From assembly GCA_002477275.1 (NCBI GenBank), contig DLOU01000023.1, positions 1-56,704 of the forward strand: 56,704 nucleotides of DNA, written 5' to 3'. Of this stretch, positions 19,501 through 27,274 are shown one piece after another. The position numbers and the translations under genes are program-made. How positions within the stretch are numbered: the first letter of the stretch is position 1; every line of letters begins with the position of its first letter. The stretch comes from Caryophanales bacterium UBA7476. GTDB taxonomy: Bacteria > Bacillota_I > Bacilli_A > RF39 > UBA660. The notes under the pieces were generated by a model. It made no database searches, was not told where the DNA came from, and worked only from the letters and a program-made list of their open reading frames with translations.

Positions 19501-20454
19501 ACCATTAAATGAAAAAGTTCCATTTTCAAGTGTTGTAACACTATCAGGTATAACTACTTTTTTAATATTATTATAAGAAAATGTGGCATTTGCAATATGA
19601 GTAACTGTATTAGGAATATCTATTTCAGTTAAATTATTATATCCAAAAGTCTGATTTGTAAGAGTAGTCAAACTACTTGGTAATTTTAATTCAACTAAAC
19701 TATTATGATCAAAAGCACAATTACCAACATATGTAACTCCCTCTTTTAAAGTTAGTTTTGTAAGCTTATTATACCTAAAAGCATTATAGCCAATAGAAAC
19801 TAAACTATATGGTAGTGCAAAATCACTAATCTTATTATTTGCAAAAGCACCTTTTTCTACATTCTCTTCATCAATAGTAGTGATAAGTGGAGAAATAATT
19901 AAGTCTGCAGATATATCTCTTTCAGCAAATGCATCTCCAGTAATTTTAGTTACCTTTTTACCATTTATAGAACTAGGAAGAGCCCATACATTATCTTTAA
20001 AAGTAACATTTATAGTTTCGTTATTCATATTATAAACATTATTTGACATATTAGATGGAACTGTAGAACCATTATTACTTAAACTTTCTATATTAACATT
20101 TTCATTAAATCCAGTAAGAGTAAGTGTTCCATCTTCATTTTCTTCATAAGTATATAAACTCTCATCAATATAATCTTCACATAAATCTAAATATCTTGAT
20201 TCAGTTATAGGACCATTATCATAAATAGTAACATCACATATCTGATTTCTTATTTCAGCTGTTTCATCAGCTTGTTCATACTCAACCTCAAATTTTAAAT
20301 TAATAGTCTCTTCACCAGTAGGTAAATCTGAAGGATTAATATCATCGTCATCACGATATTTAACTATAACATGAATTTCTTCACTTCTACCTGCTTTTAA
20401 TTTATCTTTTACAGCTAATTCTGTACCATCACGATAAGTAACACTATATTCCAA
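16522..20454 (-). CDS. Giant BspA-like leucine-rich-repeat protein, part downstream of an in-frame TAG
   Basis: About 1310 residues. After some 190 residues come over forty LRR_5/BspA repeats of about 23 residues (pattern AFxxNxIxxVxIPSSVTxIGxx). It ends in a capping segment FNWGYIVNYGESSSFVTG. BspA-type proteins are surface adhesins. The only start codon available near the 5' end is TTG 20454 with no ribosome-binding site, and the upstream frame 20464-20820 is in the same phase, separated only by TAG at 20466-20464. Together they read ...GLTND*KKYLEYSVTYRDG..., a smooth continuation where Gln or Lys is expected at the stop. I therefore read 16522-20820 as one gene of about 1430 codons interrupted by a nonsense codon; the downstream part is probably not translated independently. 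Confidence 0.8.
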   Translation of the reverse strand: MEYSVTYRDGTELAVKDKLKAGRSEEIHVIVKYRDDDDINPSDLPTGEETINLKFEVEYEQADETAEIRNQICDVTIYDNGPITESRYLDLCEDYIDESLYTYEENEDGTLTLTGFNENVNIESLSNNGSTVPSNMSNNVYNMNNETINVTFKDNVWALPSSINGKKVTKITGDAFAERDISADLIISPLITTIDEENVEKGAFANNKISDFALPYSLVSIGYNAFRYNKLTKLTLKEGVTYVGNCAFDHNSLVELKLPSSLTTLTNQTFGYNNLTEIDIPNTVTHIANATFSYNNIKKVVIPDSVTTLENGTFSFNGLEEVYIGNGLKQIDYAFHDSTSNIKKIVIGDGVETINSGAFGTLIKLTDLTFGKNVKSIGSGVFAGAPLEELNLPNKVETIGGGAFSGTKIKKVVLPDSVKSIESGSFSTATVEEIIIGDGLTDIPNGAFNFTNLKKLVIGDGIETINAGAFNGATNLTDLTLGKNVKYILSGAFNHTSITEIEFPDKLETIEAGAFAQTKLVKVDIPDSVTTITPGAFWEAPIEEITIGSGITKLEAGMFYPNYLKKLDIGDGVETIALSAFGGCEQLTDLTLGNNLKTIEKNAFVNAKLLTSLELPNSLETIGDAAFAEAHITELKLPSSLVSIGPSAFYTSPLTKLEIKNGITTIGDAAFYNSVLTELEIPNSVTTIGGAVFHNSVLTEIEIPDSVTSIGIDVFNKSPFVKIKIGSGLKSIDSNLFKSSTNKAYLQTLDLDVETITSGAFNGCQNLTDLTLRSNVKVIDNSAFANTGLTTVDFNTGIQKIGSYAFNGSRIISVSFPNTVTEIGEGAFYDNQITGEVVIPSGVQTLGVSAFAYNNITSYKLNNILTKVESSVFANNNISRVVIPSNVTELGGGTFYDNNISEVVLHDDIVKIGNNCFSYNSITSLDLPNNIKTIEDSAFSHNSISSIDLPEGLEYLSGFNYNSIGEIDVPSTVTEIGYEAFSRNRISNLEVPSNVIKIDSYAFDWNSMKTLKLNEGLTDIDKLAFNGNMLRVIEIPNSVQNLGYGSFASNLLTGNDAYIYTLKDGVQDTTSLNSYAGKQDDVELLSSITKLEPYAFFGTFITSLSNYSHLTELGSYSLSYTDFSSFTVPSAITIIPSSLFYHSNLSDVVFHENVTEIGGSAFRYNNFSTVNFSSGITKINSTAFCDNKITTLSIPSNVTEIGSSAFKNNSINSLTLNEGLLKIQSNAFAVNYLTQVEIPSTVTTIGSYAFYKGTPRPNNNDSHDSNMNLTKIVNKTGKTFNWGYIVNYGESSSFVTGTVENSNGNVSITK

Positions 20455-20463
20455 ATATTTTTT

Positions 20464-20820
20464 CTAATCATTAGTTAAACCAGAATTAGAAACATATTTT
20501 ACCATAGCATCAATTGTTCCTTCATTAACTGCATCAACAGTAAAATCATAATAATCCCCTGGCTTAGGTAAAATAATACTATATTCAACAATAGTTTTTT
20601 TACTATCAACTATTGTAGCACTCTTAACAACATTATCTCCAGTAACACTGCCTGATTTTACTTGAACATTTTCCCAATGAATATCCCAAACAGCACTTTT
20701 AACATAATTATTTCCATTTATTTTTAGATTAGAAGTTAAAATTGCATATCCAACACTAATAAATAATACTAAAACAAACAATATAATAAAAGCAAATTTT
20801 TTCTTCACTTTTTTTCTCAT
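20464..20820 (-). CDS. N-terminal secretion and TasA/CalY-like part of the interrupted BspA-like protein
   Basis: 118 residues before a TAG stop. The basic MRKKVKKKF start, hydrophobic core and SVGYAILTSNLKINGN sequence form a SipW-type signal region; the rest (WDIHWENVQVKSG, FTVDAVNEGTIDAMVKYV) is the start of a camelysin/TasA-like beta domain that normally continues into ...LTNDQKKYLEYSVTY. The continuation lies in the same frame immediately after the stop (see 16522-20454). With the stop honoured, the product is a truncated exported fragment with no repeats. A consensus-like promoter precedes it at 20845-20873, and AGGGTGATT is the ribosome-binding site. Confidence 0.8.
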   Translation of the reverse strand: MRKKVKKKFAFIILFVLVLFISVGYAILTSNLKINGNNYVKSAVWDIHWENVQVKSGSVTGDNVVKSATIVDSKKTIVEYSIILPKPGDYYDFTVDAVNEGTIDAMVKYVSNSGLTND

Positions 20821-20844
20821 AAAACAATCACCCTATCATATATA

Positions 20845-20873
20845 ATTATATATTTTGATAAAAAAAAAGTAAA
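20845..20873 (-). promoter_or_regulatory. Promoter of the BspA-like operon
   Basis: Minus strand TTTACT (20873-20868), 17-nt spacer, TATAAT (20850-20845). Nearly the same promoter precedes the lipoprotein gene at 20893-21498. Confidence 0.75.
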
Positions 20874-20874
20874 C

Positions 20875-20902
20875 AAAAAAAGCCAAGCATTTTTACTTAG
20901 CT
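20875..20902 (-). terminator. Terminator of lipoprotein paralogue B
   Basis: 7-bp stem AGCCAAG 20881-20887 with CTTAGCT 20896-20902 (one G-U pair on the minus strand), followed by TTTTTTTG. Confidence 0.8.
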
Positions 20903-21498
20903 TCATCTATTCTAGTATAAGATACAGTCAAAATAACATTATCAACATTATAATTAATCATATAAACATGATTATCACTATCAACATAAGCATATCCACT
21001 ACCACTTTTTTTTACTTTAATACCAAATGATTCTATAATTTTATTCATAGTATCTTTAGATACAGAAAAGTCATATTTTGTATACTTTTTATCACCAATT
21101 TTTTCAGTACTAGTTTTAACATCATCAGAAGCATTATTTAACCCTTCTAAAAATAAATCAGTATTAGTATAATCATAATCATCATCTAACTCTTCATCAT
21201 CCTCCACAGAAACTACGTCATTTTTTTCTTTTTTACCATTTTTGATTGTAAACGAAGTACTTCCACCATCAGACATAACTGTAACTGTATAATCCCTATT
21301 ATCATTATTTAACACTATATAATTTAAATTAACTTTTTTAGAAGAAATAGATACTTTCGCTCTATAACTTGAAAGTCCTTTTTCACTAATTGAAGTATTT
21401 TTATAAACATTAATTGCTTTCTTTTGATTTTTATTTTTACATCCAGTAATAAAAGTTAAGAAAATTAGTATTAATATTATAAATTTATATTTATTCAT
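20893..21498 (-). CDS. Lipoprotein, paralogue B of a two-member family
   Basis: 202 residues from ATG 21498, which is preceded by GGAGGTATTT; longer versions reaching 21546 ignore this site. The signal MNKYKFIILILIFLTFITGC has its lipobox Cys at about residue 20. It shares NTSISEKGLSSYRAKVSI, NYIVLN, DYTNTDLFL and VSKDTMNKI with the lipoprotein at 15883-16512. The middle is acidic (VEDDEELDDDYD). It lies directly upstream of the BspA-like operon but has its own promoter and terminator. Function unknown; the pair brackets the adhesin gene, suggesting a link to the surface. Confidence 0.8.
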   Translation of the reverse strand: MNKYKFIILILIFLTFITGCKNKNQKKAINVYKNTSISEKGLSSYRAKVSISSKKVNLNYIVLNNDNRDYTVTVMSDGGSTSFTIKNGKKEKNDVVSVEDDEELDDDYDYTNTDLFLEGLNNASDDVKTSTEKIGDKKYTKYDFSVSKDTMNKIIESFGIKVKKSGSGYAYVDSDNHVYMINYNVDNVILTVSYTRIDEAK

Positions 21499-21531
21499 AA
21501 ATACCTCCAAAACAAGATATATTATAGTTAA

Positions 21532-21560
21532 ATTATATAATTTCATAAAAGAAAAGTAAA
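21532..21560 (-). promoter_or_regulatory. Promoter of lipoprotein paralogue B
   Basis: Minus strand TTTACT (21560-21555), 17-nt spacer, TATAAT (21537-21532). Confidence 0.75.
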
Positions 21561-21561
21561 C

Positions 21562-21589
21562 AAAAAAAATTAAGTATTTCTACTTAATT
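21562..21589 (-). terminator. Terminator of greA
   Basis: Perfect 9-bp stem AATTAAGTA 21568-21576 with TACTTAATT 21581-21589, 4-nt loop, followed on the minus strand by a run of T. Confidence 0.9.
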
Positions 21590-22053
21590 TCAGTAATTTT
21601 TATTTCATAATTTCCATTAGGAGATTCAACTGTAACTACATCTCCTACTTTATGATTTAAAAGTGCTTTAGCAATTGGAGATTCATTTGAAATCTTACTT
21701 TCAAAAGGATCTGCTTCTTGACTTCCTACAATTTTATATTCATCTTCATCTTCATCATCCATATACTCAATACCAACAGTACTACCAATTCCAACTACAT
21801 CTTTAGGAATATCAGTAATTACAGATACATTTTCAAGCATTTTTTCAATAGTCTTAATTCTATTTTCAATTTGAGCTTGTTCTTCTCTTGCTGCAGCATA
21901 TTCAGCATTTTCTGATAAATCACCTAAACTTCTTGCCTCTTTAATTGATTCAATATTTTCAGGTCTACGAACATTGATTAGATTATCAAGCTCAGCTTTT
22001 AATTCTTTTAAACCTTCCTCAGTTAAGTAAACTGTGTTACTATTTTTTCCCAT
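21580..22053 (-). CDS. greA: Transcript cleavage factor GreA
   Basis: 157 residues, normal length. It rescues backtracked RNA polymerase by stimulating transcript cleavage. The N-terminal coiled coil begins YLTEEGLKELKAELDNL and contains the tip region SLGDLSENAEYAAAREEQ with the acidic residues that coordinate Mg. The C-terminal FKBP-like domain has ESPIAKALLNHKVGDVV. A short acidic run (DDEDEDEY) sits in the C-terminal domain. Two promoters lie upstream and a terminator follows; it is monocistronic. It sits at the end of a cluster that ends in greA in Bacillus too. Confidence 0.96.
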   Translation of the reverse strand: MGKNSNTVYLTEEGLKELKAELDNLINVRRPENIESIKEARSLGDLSENAEYAAAREEQAQIENRIKTIEKMLENVSVITDIPKDVVGIGSTVGIEYMDDEDEDEYKIVGSQEADPFESKISNESPIAKALLNHKVGDVVTVESPNGNYEIKITEIK

Positions 22054-22090
22054 AAAATCATCACCTCATATTGTACTAATGACTTTATAA

Positions 22091-22119
22091 ATATTACTAC
22101 ATAATATCAATAAAGTCAA
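22091..22119 (-). promoter_or_regulatory. Proximal promoter of greA
   Basis: Minus strand TTGACT (22119-22114), 17-nt spacer, TAATAT (22096-22091). Confidence 0.75.
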
Positions 22120-22167
22120 GATTTATTATTTTTTTTATAGAGTATAAACTCCCTTAGAAACGCGTTT

Positions 22168-22196
22168 ATTATAACATATTTTCGCTATTTTGTAAA
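22168..22196 (-). promoter_or_regulatory. Distal promoter of greA
   Basis: Minus strand TTTACA (22196-22191), 17-nt spacer, TATAAT (22173-22168). The -35 lies inside the last codons of the dGTPase gene. A small stem (GAGT...ACTC, near 22140-22152) follows the expected start. Confidence 0.7.
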
Positions 22197-23330
22197 TATT
22201 TTAGAACCATTTTTATATTTTTTAATTTGGCTTATAAAAAAGTCATCAGTCATTCCAGAAATAAAGTCAATTATCTTCCTAGAATCACTTGTATTTTCTA
22301 AATATAATTTATCTTGAGTGCTTAAAAATATAGTATAGATTTCATTCTCAAAATCTTTATCTTCAATTGCTTTTTTATACACTTGATAAATTGTATTCAT
22401 TCCATCTCTGTAATATTCCATTTCTTCATCACTCATAGATTTATAATATATATTTTTATAGTTAAAATCCATAAGTTTTTGCATTGCTTCAAAAACCTTA
22501 TCACTTATCTTTATATAAGGTTTACCAATACTATTTTCAATTACATCTGTAACAATAGTATTAACTATTTCTCTATTACTATTACCTAAAACATCAGTTA
22601 TTTCAGTTGGAATACTACTAGAATCAAGGAGACCAAGACGCTCTGCATCTTCAACATCTCTACCTAAATATGAAATAATATCAGAAAGTCTAACTACACA
22701 TCCCTCTAAAGTCATAGGAAAAATGTCATTATAACTTTTATCTTTATAGCACATTTCATATTGATTTAATACATCTTCTATAGTCTTTTTCTCAGTATGA
22801 TATTCTTGTAAAAGTTTTTCTCCATTATGACACAAAATACCATCTAATACTTGAATAGTAAGATTGAGTCCTTTACCATTATTTTCAACAAACTCTAAAT
22901 TTCTCATACTTTGTACATTATGACAAAAGTATTCACCATTTTCTTCTAAACTAATTTTATTTAAAAAGGATTCTCCAGTATGTCCTAAAGGAGTATGCCC
23001 AATATCATGTCCTAAAGCAATAGCTTCAATTAAATCAGTATTAAGACCTAAAGAACGACCTATAGTTCTAGCTATTTTATTTACAAGCTGAACATGAGTT
23101 ATTCTTTTACTAATATGATCATTTTCTTTAAAAGAATAAACCTGAGTCTTGTCCAAATATCTAGTATAAGAAAGTGAATATATTATTCTATCTATATCTC
23201 TAAAAAATGGAGTTCTATAATCTTCTTTTTCTTCTTTAATTCTTTCTGCATCTAAACTCTTACAAGCAAATTCACTCAATGACTCATCTATTTTTAAAAA
23301 ATTATTTTTTATTGTTTCATATTTATCCAT
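22185..23330 (-). CDS. dgt: HD-domain deoxyguanosinetriphosphate triphosphohydrolase-like protein
   Basis: 381 residues from ATG 23330 (GGAGGTTATT before it; an upstream TTG overlaps that site). The N-terminal third matches dGTPases: YRTPFFRDIDRIIYSLSYTRYLDKTQVY, then the metal-binding HD signature with THVQLVNKIARTIGRSLGL and ALGHDIGHTPLGHTGE. The family hydrolyses dGTP (or other dNTPs) to the nucleoside and triphosphate, tuning nucleotide pools. The exact substrate cannot be told from sequence. Single gene between the trhP2 terminator and greA. Confidence 0.88.
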   Translation of the reverse strand: MDKYETIKNNFLKIDESLSEFACKSLDAERIKEEKEDYRTPFFRDIDRIIYSLSYTRYLDKTQVYSFKENDHISKRITHVQLVNKIARTIGRSLGLNTDLIEAIALGHDIGHTPLGHTGESFLNKISLEENGEYFCHNVQSMRNLEFVENNGKGLNLTIQVLDGILCHNGEKLLQEYHTEKKTIEDVLNQYEMCYKDKSYNDIFPMTLEGCVVRLSDIISYLGRDVEDAERLGLLDSSSIPTEITDVLGNSNREIVNTIVTDVIENSIGKPYIKISDKVFEAMQKLMDFNYKNIYYKSMSDEEMEYYRDGMNTIYQVYKKAIEDKDFENEIYTIFLSTQDKLYLENTSDSRKIIDFISGMTDDFFISQIKKYKNGSKIFTK

Positions 23331-23373
23331 AATAACCTCCAAAGACTATTCATACAACGTATTATACTACAAA

Positions 23374-23402
23374 GAAAGAAAAAAAGATACAAAATGTATC
23401 TT
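23374..23402 (-). terminator. Terminator of the trhP1-trhP2 operon
   Basis: 8-bp stem AAGATACA 23384-23391 with TGTATCTT 23395-23402, 3-nt loop, followed on the minus strand by TTTTTTTC. Confidence 0.85.
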
Positions 23403-24576
23403 AGTCTATACTCTTTCTAAGCATTGAATGTTCAGGCACTTCAAAAGGAATATCAACTTCTACATAATAAATTTCATCAGGATGACGAATTATTTCAACA
23501 AGATTCATATCTTTATCAAAAACTTTATCCACAGTAAATGTTAATAAATCACCATTTGGAGTAAATAAATCTACTTTATCCCCTTTTTCAAAGTAATTTC
23601 TTTCCTTTATCATAAGTAATTTCTTATCATAAGATATAACCTGCCCCAAAAAGTCTTGGTTAGAATTTTCTTTTCTTCCAGTAAAATATTGATCTGTGCT
23701 ATCAGCATCTCTCAAATAGTATTGAGTACTTACTTCTCTATTAGCTACTCTAGCAAGTACTTTTTCATAATATTTAATTTTATCCTCAGTAAGTGTATTA
23801 TTATAATAATCATCAATTATTTTTCTATAAGTACCAATTACAGTAGCTAAATAATAATTACTTCTCATTCTGCCTTCTACTTTAAAACTGCTAACACCCA
23901 TATCAATTAGTTCTGTAATATAATCAGTTAAACTTAAATCTTTTGTAGCCATTGTAAAACTACCATTATCAGTAGTAAATTCAAATCTACAAATTTGAGC
24001 ACAACCACCACGATTTGCATCTCTATTAGTTACATAATTAGAAAGAGCACATCTACCACTAACACAAGTACACATAGCGCCATGTATAAACATCTCTATA
24101 TCAATATTTGTTTTAGAAAGTATTTCTTTTATCTTTTCACGAGTAAGTTCACGGGCAAGAACAACTCTTTCAAAACCTTTAGATTCTAAATAATTAATAG
24201 CCTTATAATTCATTAATGAATCTTGAGTAGAAATATGTACTTCTACATTTTTATAATGTTCTTTAATAAAACTAGCTACTGCTAAATCACTAACTATAAA
24301 AGCATCAATTCCACATTTAACACATTTTTCAATATAATCAAAAACTTTATCTATATCTTCATTATGAAAAACAATATTTAATGTTAAATAAACTTTTTTA
24401 TTAAGTTTATGAGCAAACTTGCATCCTTCTTCTAATTCTTCAAAAGTAAAATTAGTTGCATTTGCTCTAAGCCCAAAACTTTTACCACCTAAATATACAG
24501 CATCTGCCCCATACAAAAGTGTAACTTTTAATCTTTCTAAATCTCCAGCAGGAGAAAGTAATTCTACTCTTTTCAT
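23401..24576 (-). CDS. trhP2: Peptidase-U32-family tRNA hydroxylation protein TrhP2 (YrrO type)
   Basis: 391 residues. N terminus VELLSPAGDLERLKVTLLYG and GADAVYLGGKSFGLRANA are typical of U32 proteins. The cysteine cluster CVSGRCALSNYVTNRDANRG...C..ICR provides likely Fe-S ligands. In Bacillus the paralogues YrrN/YrrO (TrhP1/TrhP2) form 5-hydroxyuridine at the tRNA wobble position, which TrmR (YrrM) then methylates. Both partners are in this cluster, so that role is favoured over a protease. It overlaps trhP1 by 4 nt (ATGA). Confidence 0.9.
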   Translation of the reverse strand: MKRVELLSPAGDLERLKVTLLYGADAVYLGGKSFGLRANATNFTFEELEEGCKFAHKLNKKVYLTLNIVFHNEDIDKVFDYIEKCVKCGIDAFIVSDLAVASFIKEHYKNVEVHISTQDSLMNYKAINYLESKGFERVVLARELTREKIKEILSKTNIDIEMFIHGAMCTCVSGRCALSNYVTNRDANRGGCAQICRFEFTTDNGSFTMATKDLSLTDYITELIDMGVSSFKVEGRMRSNYYLATVIGTYRKIIDDYYNNTLTEDKIKYYEKVLARVANREVSTQYYLRDADSTDQYFTGRKENSNQDFLGQVISYDKKLLMIKERNYFEKGDKVDLFTPNGDLLTFTVDKVFDKDMNLVEIIRHPDEIYYVEVDIPFEVPEHSMLRKSID

Positions 24577-25415
24577 TTCTTTGTCACCTTATATATTGTC
24601 TTTCTATATAAAAAGCCAGTATCAGAGCCAAATAGTTCTTTCATATTAGCTATATATTGTTTTTCATCTATCGTATTATTTATTAAATTTGAAGTAAGTT
24701 TTAATCCAGAAATAAATTTATCATGATCAATATCATCTTCTATTAAATAAACATATGGAAAATTATTATTAATTAGTTCTTTTAAACAAATAGCATTATT
24801 TCTAATTTTATTATATTTAAACGTAGTACCATTCTTATCTTCAAATACTAAATATCTTTGTTTAGATTTTTCTTCATTAATTATTATCTCATCTTTAAAA
24901 TTACTATTAGAAACTAGTTTTCTCTTAGAAAAACTAACAACAGGATAACCTAAGAGCATTAATATAGGAGTTATTTTACTTTTATTATTTATATCTAATA
25001 TATCTTCCAAAGTTATTTCATTTGATAAATAAGCATAGTTAACGCCTTCATTATAATAATAATCACAAGTATAATAATTTGTAACCATATGAGTGTTATT
25101 CCATACTAAGTCAGTTTTAATTTTTAATTCCTTAGAAAGTTCTAAAATAGATAAATCATAGAAAAATATTCCAGAAATATCAAACTTTTCAATTTCAAGT
25201 AATATATTCCTAAGTTTATCTATGTCATCATTTTCCATCATTTTATTGATAACAATAAATATTTCCTTTTCAACATATTCTTGTTTAATATTCTTTATTT
25301 CTTCTAAAGAATAATAATTTCTATAATCAACTGAATAATCTTTCAAAGGAAGAACAAAACCATCTGCTTCTTTATATTGTTTAACATCTTTAACAGGTTT
25401 AACTAGAATCTTCAT
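24573..25415 (-). CDS. trhP1: Peptidase-U32-like protein TrhP1 (YrrN type)
   Basis: 280 residues. Divergent U32-like barrel protein without the cysteine cluster of its partner. Landmarks: FDISGIFFYDLSILELSKEL, LVWNNTHMVTNYYTCDYYY, GVNYAYLSNEITLEDI and LMLLGYPVVSFSKRKLV. The assignment rests on these weak motifs and on its place directly before trhP2, as in Bacillus yrrN-yrrO. Proposed role: partner in 5-hydroxyuridine formation in tRNA. AGGAGGT ribosome-binding site. Confidence 0.8.
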   Translation of the reverse strand: MKILVKPVKDVKQYKEADGFVLPLKDYSVDYRNYYSLEEIKNIKQEYVEKEIFIVINKMMENDDIDKLRNILLEIEKFDISGIFFYDLSILELSKELKIKTDLVWNNTHMVTNYYTCDYYYNEGVNYAYLSNEITLEDILDINNKSKITPILMLLGYPVVSFSKRKLVSNSNFKDEIIINEEKSKQRYLVFEDKNGTTFKYNKIRNNAICLKELINNNFPYVYLIEDDIDHDKFISGLKLTSNLINNTIDEKQYIANMKELFGSDTGFLYRKTIYKVTKK

Positions 25416-25433
25416 TTTTACCTCCTATAAACA

Positions 25434-25454
25434 GAAAAAGAAAGTTTCCTTTCT
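25434..25454 (-). terminator. Terminator after the unknown membrane protein at 25456
   Basis: 6-bp stem AGAAAG 25439-25444 with CTTTCT 25449-25454, GAAA loop on the minus strand, followed by TTTTTC. It may only partly stop transcription into trhP1. Confidence 0.65.
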
Positions 25455-25455
25455 A

Positions 25456-26043
25456 TTAAAACTCTGGTAATAATTTTTGTGGTATTTCATAAACCATCAT
25501 ATCATCATATTTAACTTTAAAATACCTATCTTCATGCCATTTTCTACTATCTGTTTCTTTAAATAATTTTACTTTAAAATAAATATATCCTTTATCTTCG
25601 CCAAATATTTTACTGACACTTGCATTACCAGTAAATAAACCTTTATCAACTTTTTTTGTTTCCATTATTTTATCTTGACTTAAATCAAATCTAGTTAAAT
25701 CATTTGCTATTAAATAAAAGTAATTTTTATAAAAGAAATAATTATTTTTCATTAAAGTACTTTCTTCATCATTTAAAGTAATAATTAATTTATATTTATT
25801 ATTTTTATCTTTTCTAATAATAGCATTATTATAACTAATTAGTTTACTCTGCTCATCCTTTGGTCCAAAATAATAAGTATACTTTTTATTCTTATAAAGT
25901 TCATCTTTAAGTTCAACATCATATTTATATATATCTGTATCACCATTAATTTTTTCTAAGAACATCCATGTTAGTGAAAAGGTAGAAAGTATAATCAAAA
26001 TCAAACAAAACAAATATATTAGTACTTTATATCTCTTTTTCAT
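25456..26043 (-). CDS. Unknown single-pass membrane protein
   Basis: 195 residues from ATG 26043, after GAGGAG. One N-terminal membrane segment (about 7-30, VLIYLFCLILIILSTFSLTWMF) and an external Lys/Tyr-rich domain (YTYYFGPKDEQSKLISYNNA). Not recognised. It is one of three unknown membrane genes inserted between trmR and trhP1. Confidence 0.7.
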   Translation of the reverse strand: MKKRYKVLIYLFCLILIILSTFSLTWMFLEKINGDTDIYKYDVELKDELYKNKKYTYYFGPKDEQSKLISYNNAIIRKDKNNKYKLIITLNDEESTLMKNNYFFYKNYFYLIANDLTRFDLSQDKIMETKKVDKGLFTGNASVSKIFGEDKGYIYFKVKLFKETDSRKWHEDRYFKVKYDDMMVYEIPQKLLPEF

Positions 26044-26138
26044 AATAATACTTACTCCTCTTTTTGAACTATTATACATACTTTTTTATAAAATAAAATA
26101 TGTTTTAATAAAATATATTAATTTTTTTCTAATTTATT

Positions 26139-26549
26139 CTATCTAACTTCTTGTGAAATAGTTCTACTTGTACCATTAGTTGAATTAAGATTGGAATTTC
26201 CTACTCCAGCATTAGTCCAACAACTGGATAATTGAAAAGCAACATTACTTGAATTTTCTTTTATACCTACTTCACCATATGTACTTATAACAAGCATCAC
26301 AGTATTGATAATAAAAGGTAAGAATAATACAATTACTGTAGCCAATACTCCATTTAAAAACTTTCCAACAGTTTGACTCTTTCCACCTTTTTCCTCTGGA
26401 TTAATTACTCCTTTTGAAAAAGTAATTGTTCCACCAATTATAAGAAGAATTGGTGTAACTAATCTAATAACATCTATAGCACGTTTTAAAATGCTAACAA
26501 CTTTTATCATTATATAATCCGAACATATTACATTAAGTAAATTAATCAT
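26139..26549 (-). CDS. Small two-helix membrane protein, VirB2/TrbC pilin-like
   Basis: 136 residues. Two hydrophobic segments (about residues 30-48 LVTPILLIIGGTITFSKGV and 65-90 FLNGVLATVIVLFLPFIINT) separated by a short charged loop, then a Ser/Asn-rich tail with one Cys. This layout resembles VirB2/TrbC-type pilin subunits, but there are no secretion genes nearby, so the resemblance may be only structural. RBS GGGGGA. It follows the gene at 26561 by 11 nt. Confidence 0.6.
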   Translation of the reverse strand: MINLLNVICSDYIMIKVVSILKRAIDVIRLVTPILLIIGGTITFSKGVINPEEKGGKSQTVGKFLNGVLATVIVLFLPFIINTVMLVISTYGEVGIKENSSNVAFQLSSCWTNAGVGNSNLNSTNGTSRTISQEVR

Positions 26550-26560
26550 AAAAATCCCCC

Positions 26561-27274
26561 TTAATTTATATAGAATTTAAAATCATCTCTAGAATAAACA
26601 TCTTCTTCATTATATTCAGAGTATACTTTATAACTTCTATAAATGACTAATTCATCATTTTCAATAAAATAATTAACATTATCTAAATAATTTTCTATAT
26701 TTCTTAAAGACAAGAAACAATCCTCAAAATCACATGTATCAGGTAATATTTCTTCATCTATTTCATAATCATATTTTTCTTTCATTTGTTTTTTTAGCTC
26801 TTTAGAAATATCATCTTCTGTTAAATTATATTTTGAAAGTATTTCCTCATCATCTAAAGCTTTAGCTCCTTTATCTAAATCAAAAACATAAGTAACAAAA
26901 TCAAATTCAAGTTCATCTTCTTCATTAATACTCTTAAATATAACAACAAGTGAAACTATATTTGCATTTATATTATATCTATAACTCATAGAAGTATTAG
27001 GAGAATCACTATCTCTATACGAATCTGCAAGATTTTTAATTTGATTATTTAAATCTTTTGCAAATGAAGTATTAATATTTACATAAGGTATAGAAGAATT
27101 ACTATTTTTATACTCATACCTAGTGTAGATAAAATCCTGTTTTTTATTTATTTTATATTTATCATATCTATTCACATATATATTTTTTACAATAGTTGCA
27201 GCAATTGCTAAAACAAGTATAACAACCATTGCTATAAATAATTTTTTATTAAATTCTACTGGACCTATTTTCAT
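26561..27274 (-). CDS. Unknown membrane-anchored protein, possibly DUF3298-like
   Basis: 237 residues: a short basic N terminus, one membrane segment (about 12-30, LFIAMVVILVLAIAATIVKN) and an external domain. The segments YVNINTSFAKDLNNQIKNLA and FVTYVFDLDKGAKALDDEEI recall DUF3298-type secreted domains, where a similar pattern precedes a C-terminal beta region. Low confidence in the family. The 5' end overlaps the trmR stop by 4 nt (ATGA), so it is translated from the same mRNA. Confidence 0.65.
   Translation of the reverse strand: MKIGPVEFNKKLFIAMVVILVLAIAATIVKNIYVNRYDKYKINKKQDFIYTRYEYKNSNSSIPYVNINTSFAKDLNNQIKNLADSYRDSDSPNTSMSYRYNINANIVSLVVIFKSINEEDELEFDFVTYVFDLDKGAKALDDEEILSKYNLTEDDISKELKKQMKEKYDYEIDEEILPDTCDFEDCFLSLRNIENYLDNVNYFIENDELVIYRSYKVYSEYNEEDVYSRDDFKFYIN

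Noticed and set aside
16522..20454. CRISPR-like or tandem DNA repeats
   Set aside because: The repeating pattern is protein-level (BspA-type repeats); DNA spacing and sequence vary and there are no direct repeats with spacers.
20464..20466. Reassignment of TAG as a sense codon in this organism
   Set aside because: TAG ends nusA, greA, the LRR gene and the SipW-like fragment, and only one in-frame TAG lies inside an otherwise long open frame. A single mutation is simpler.
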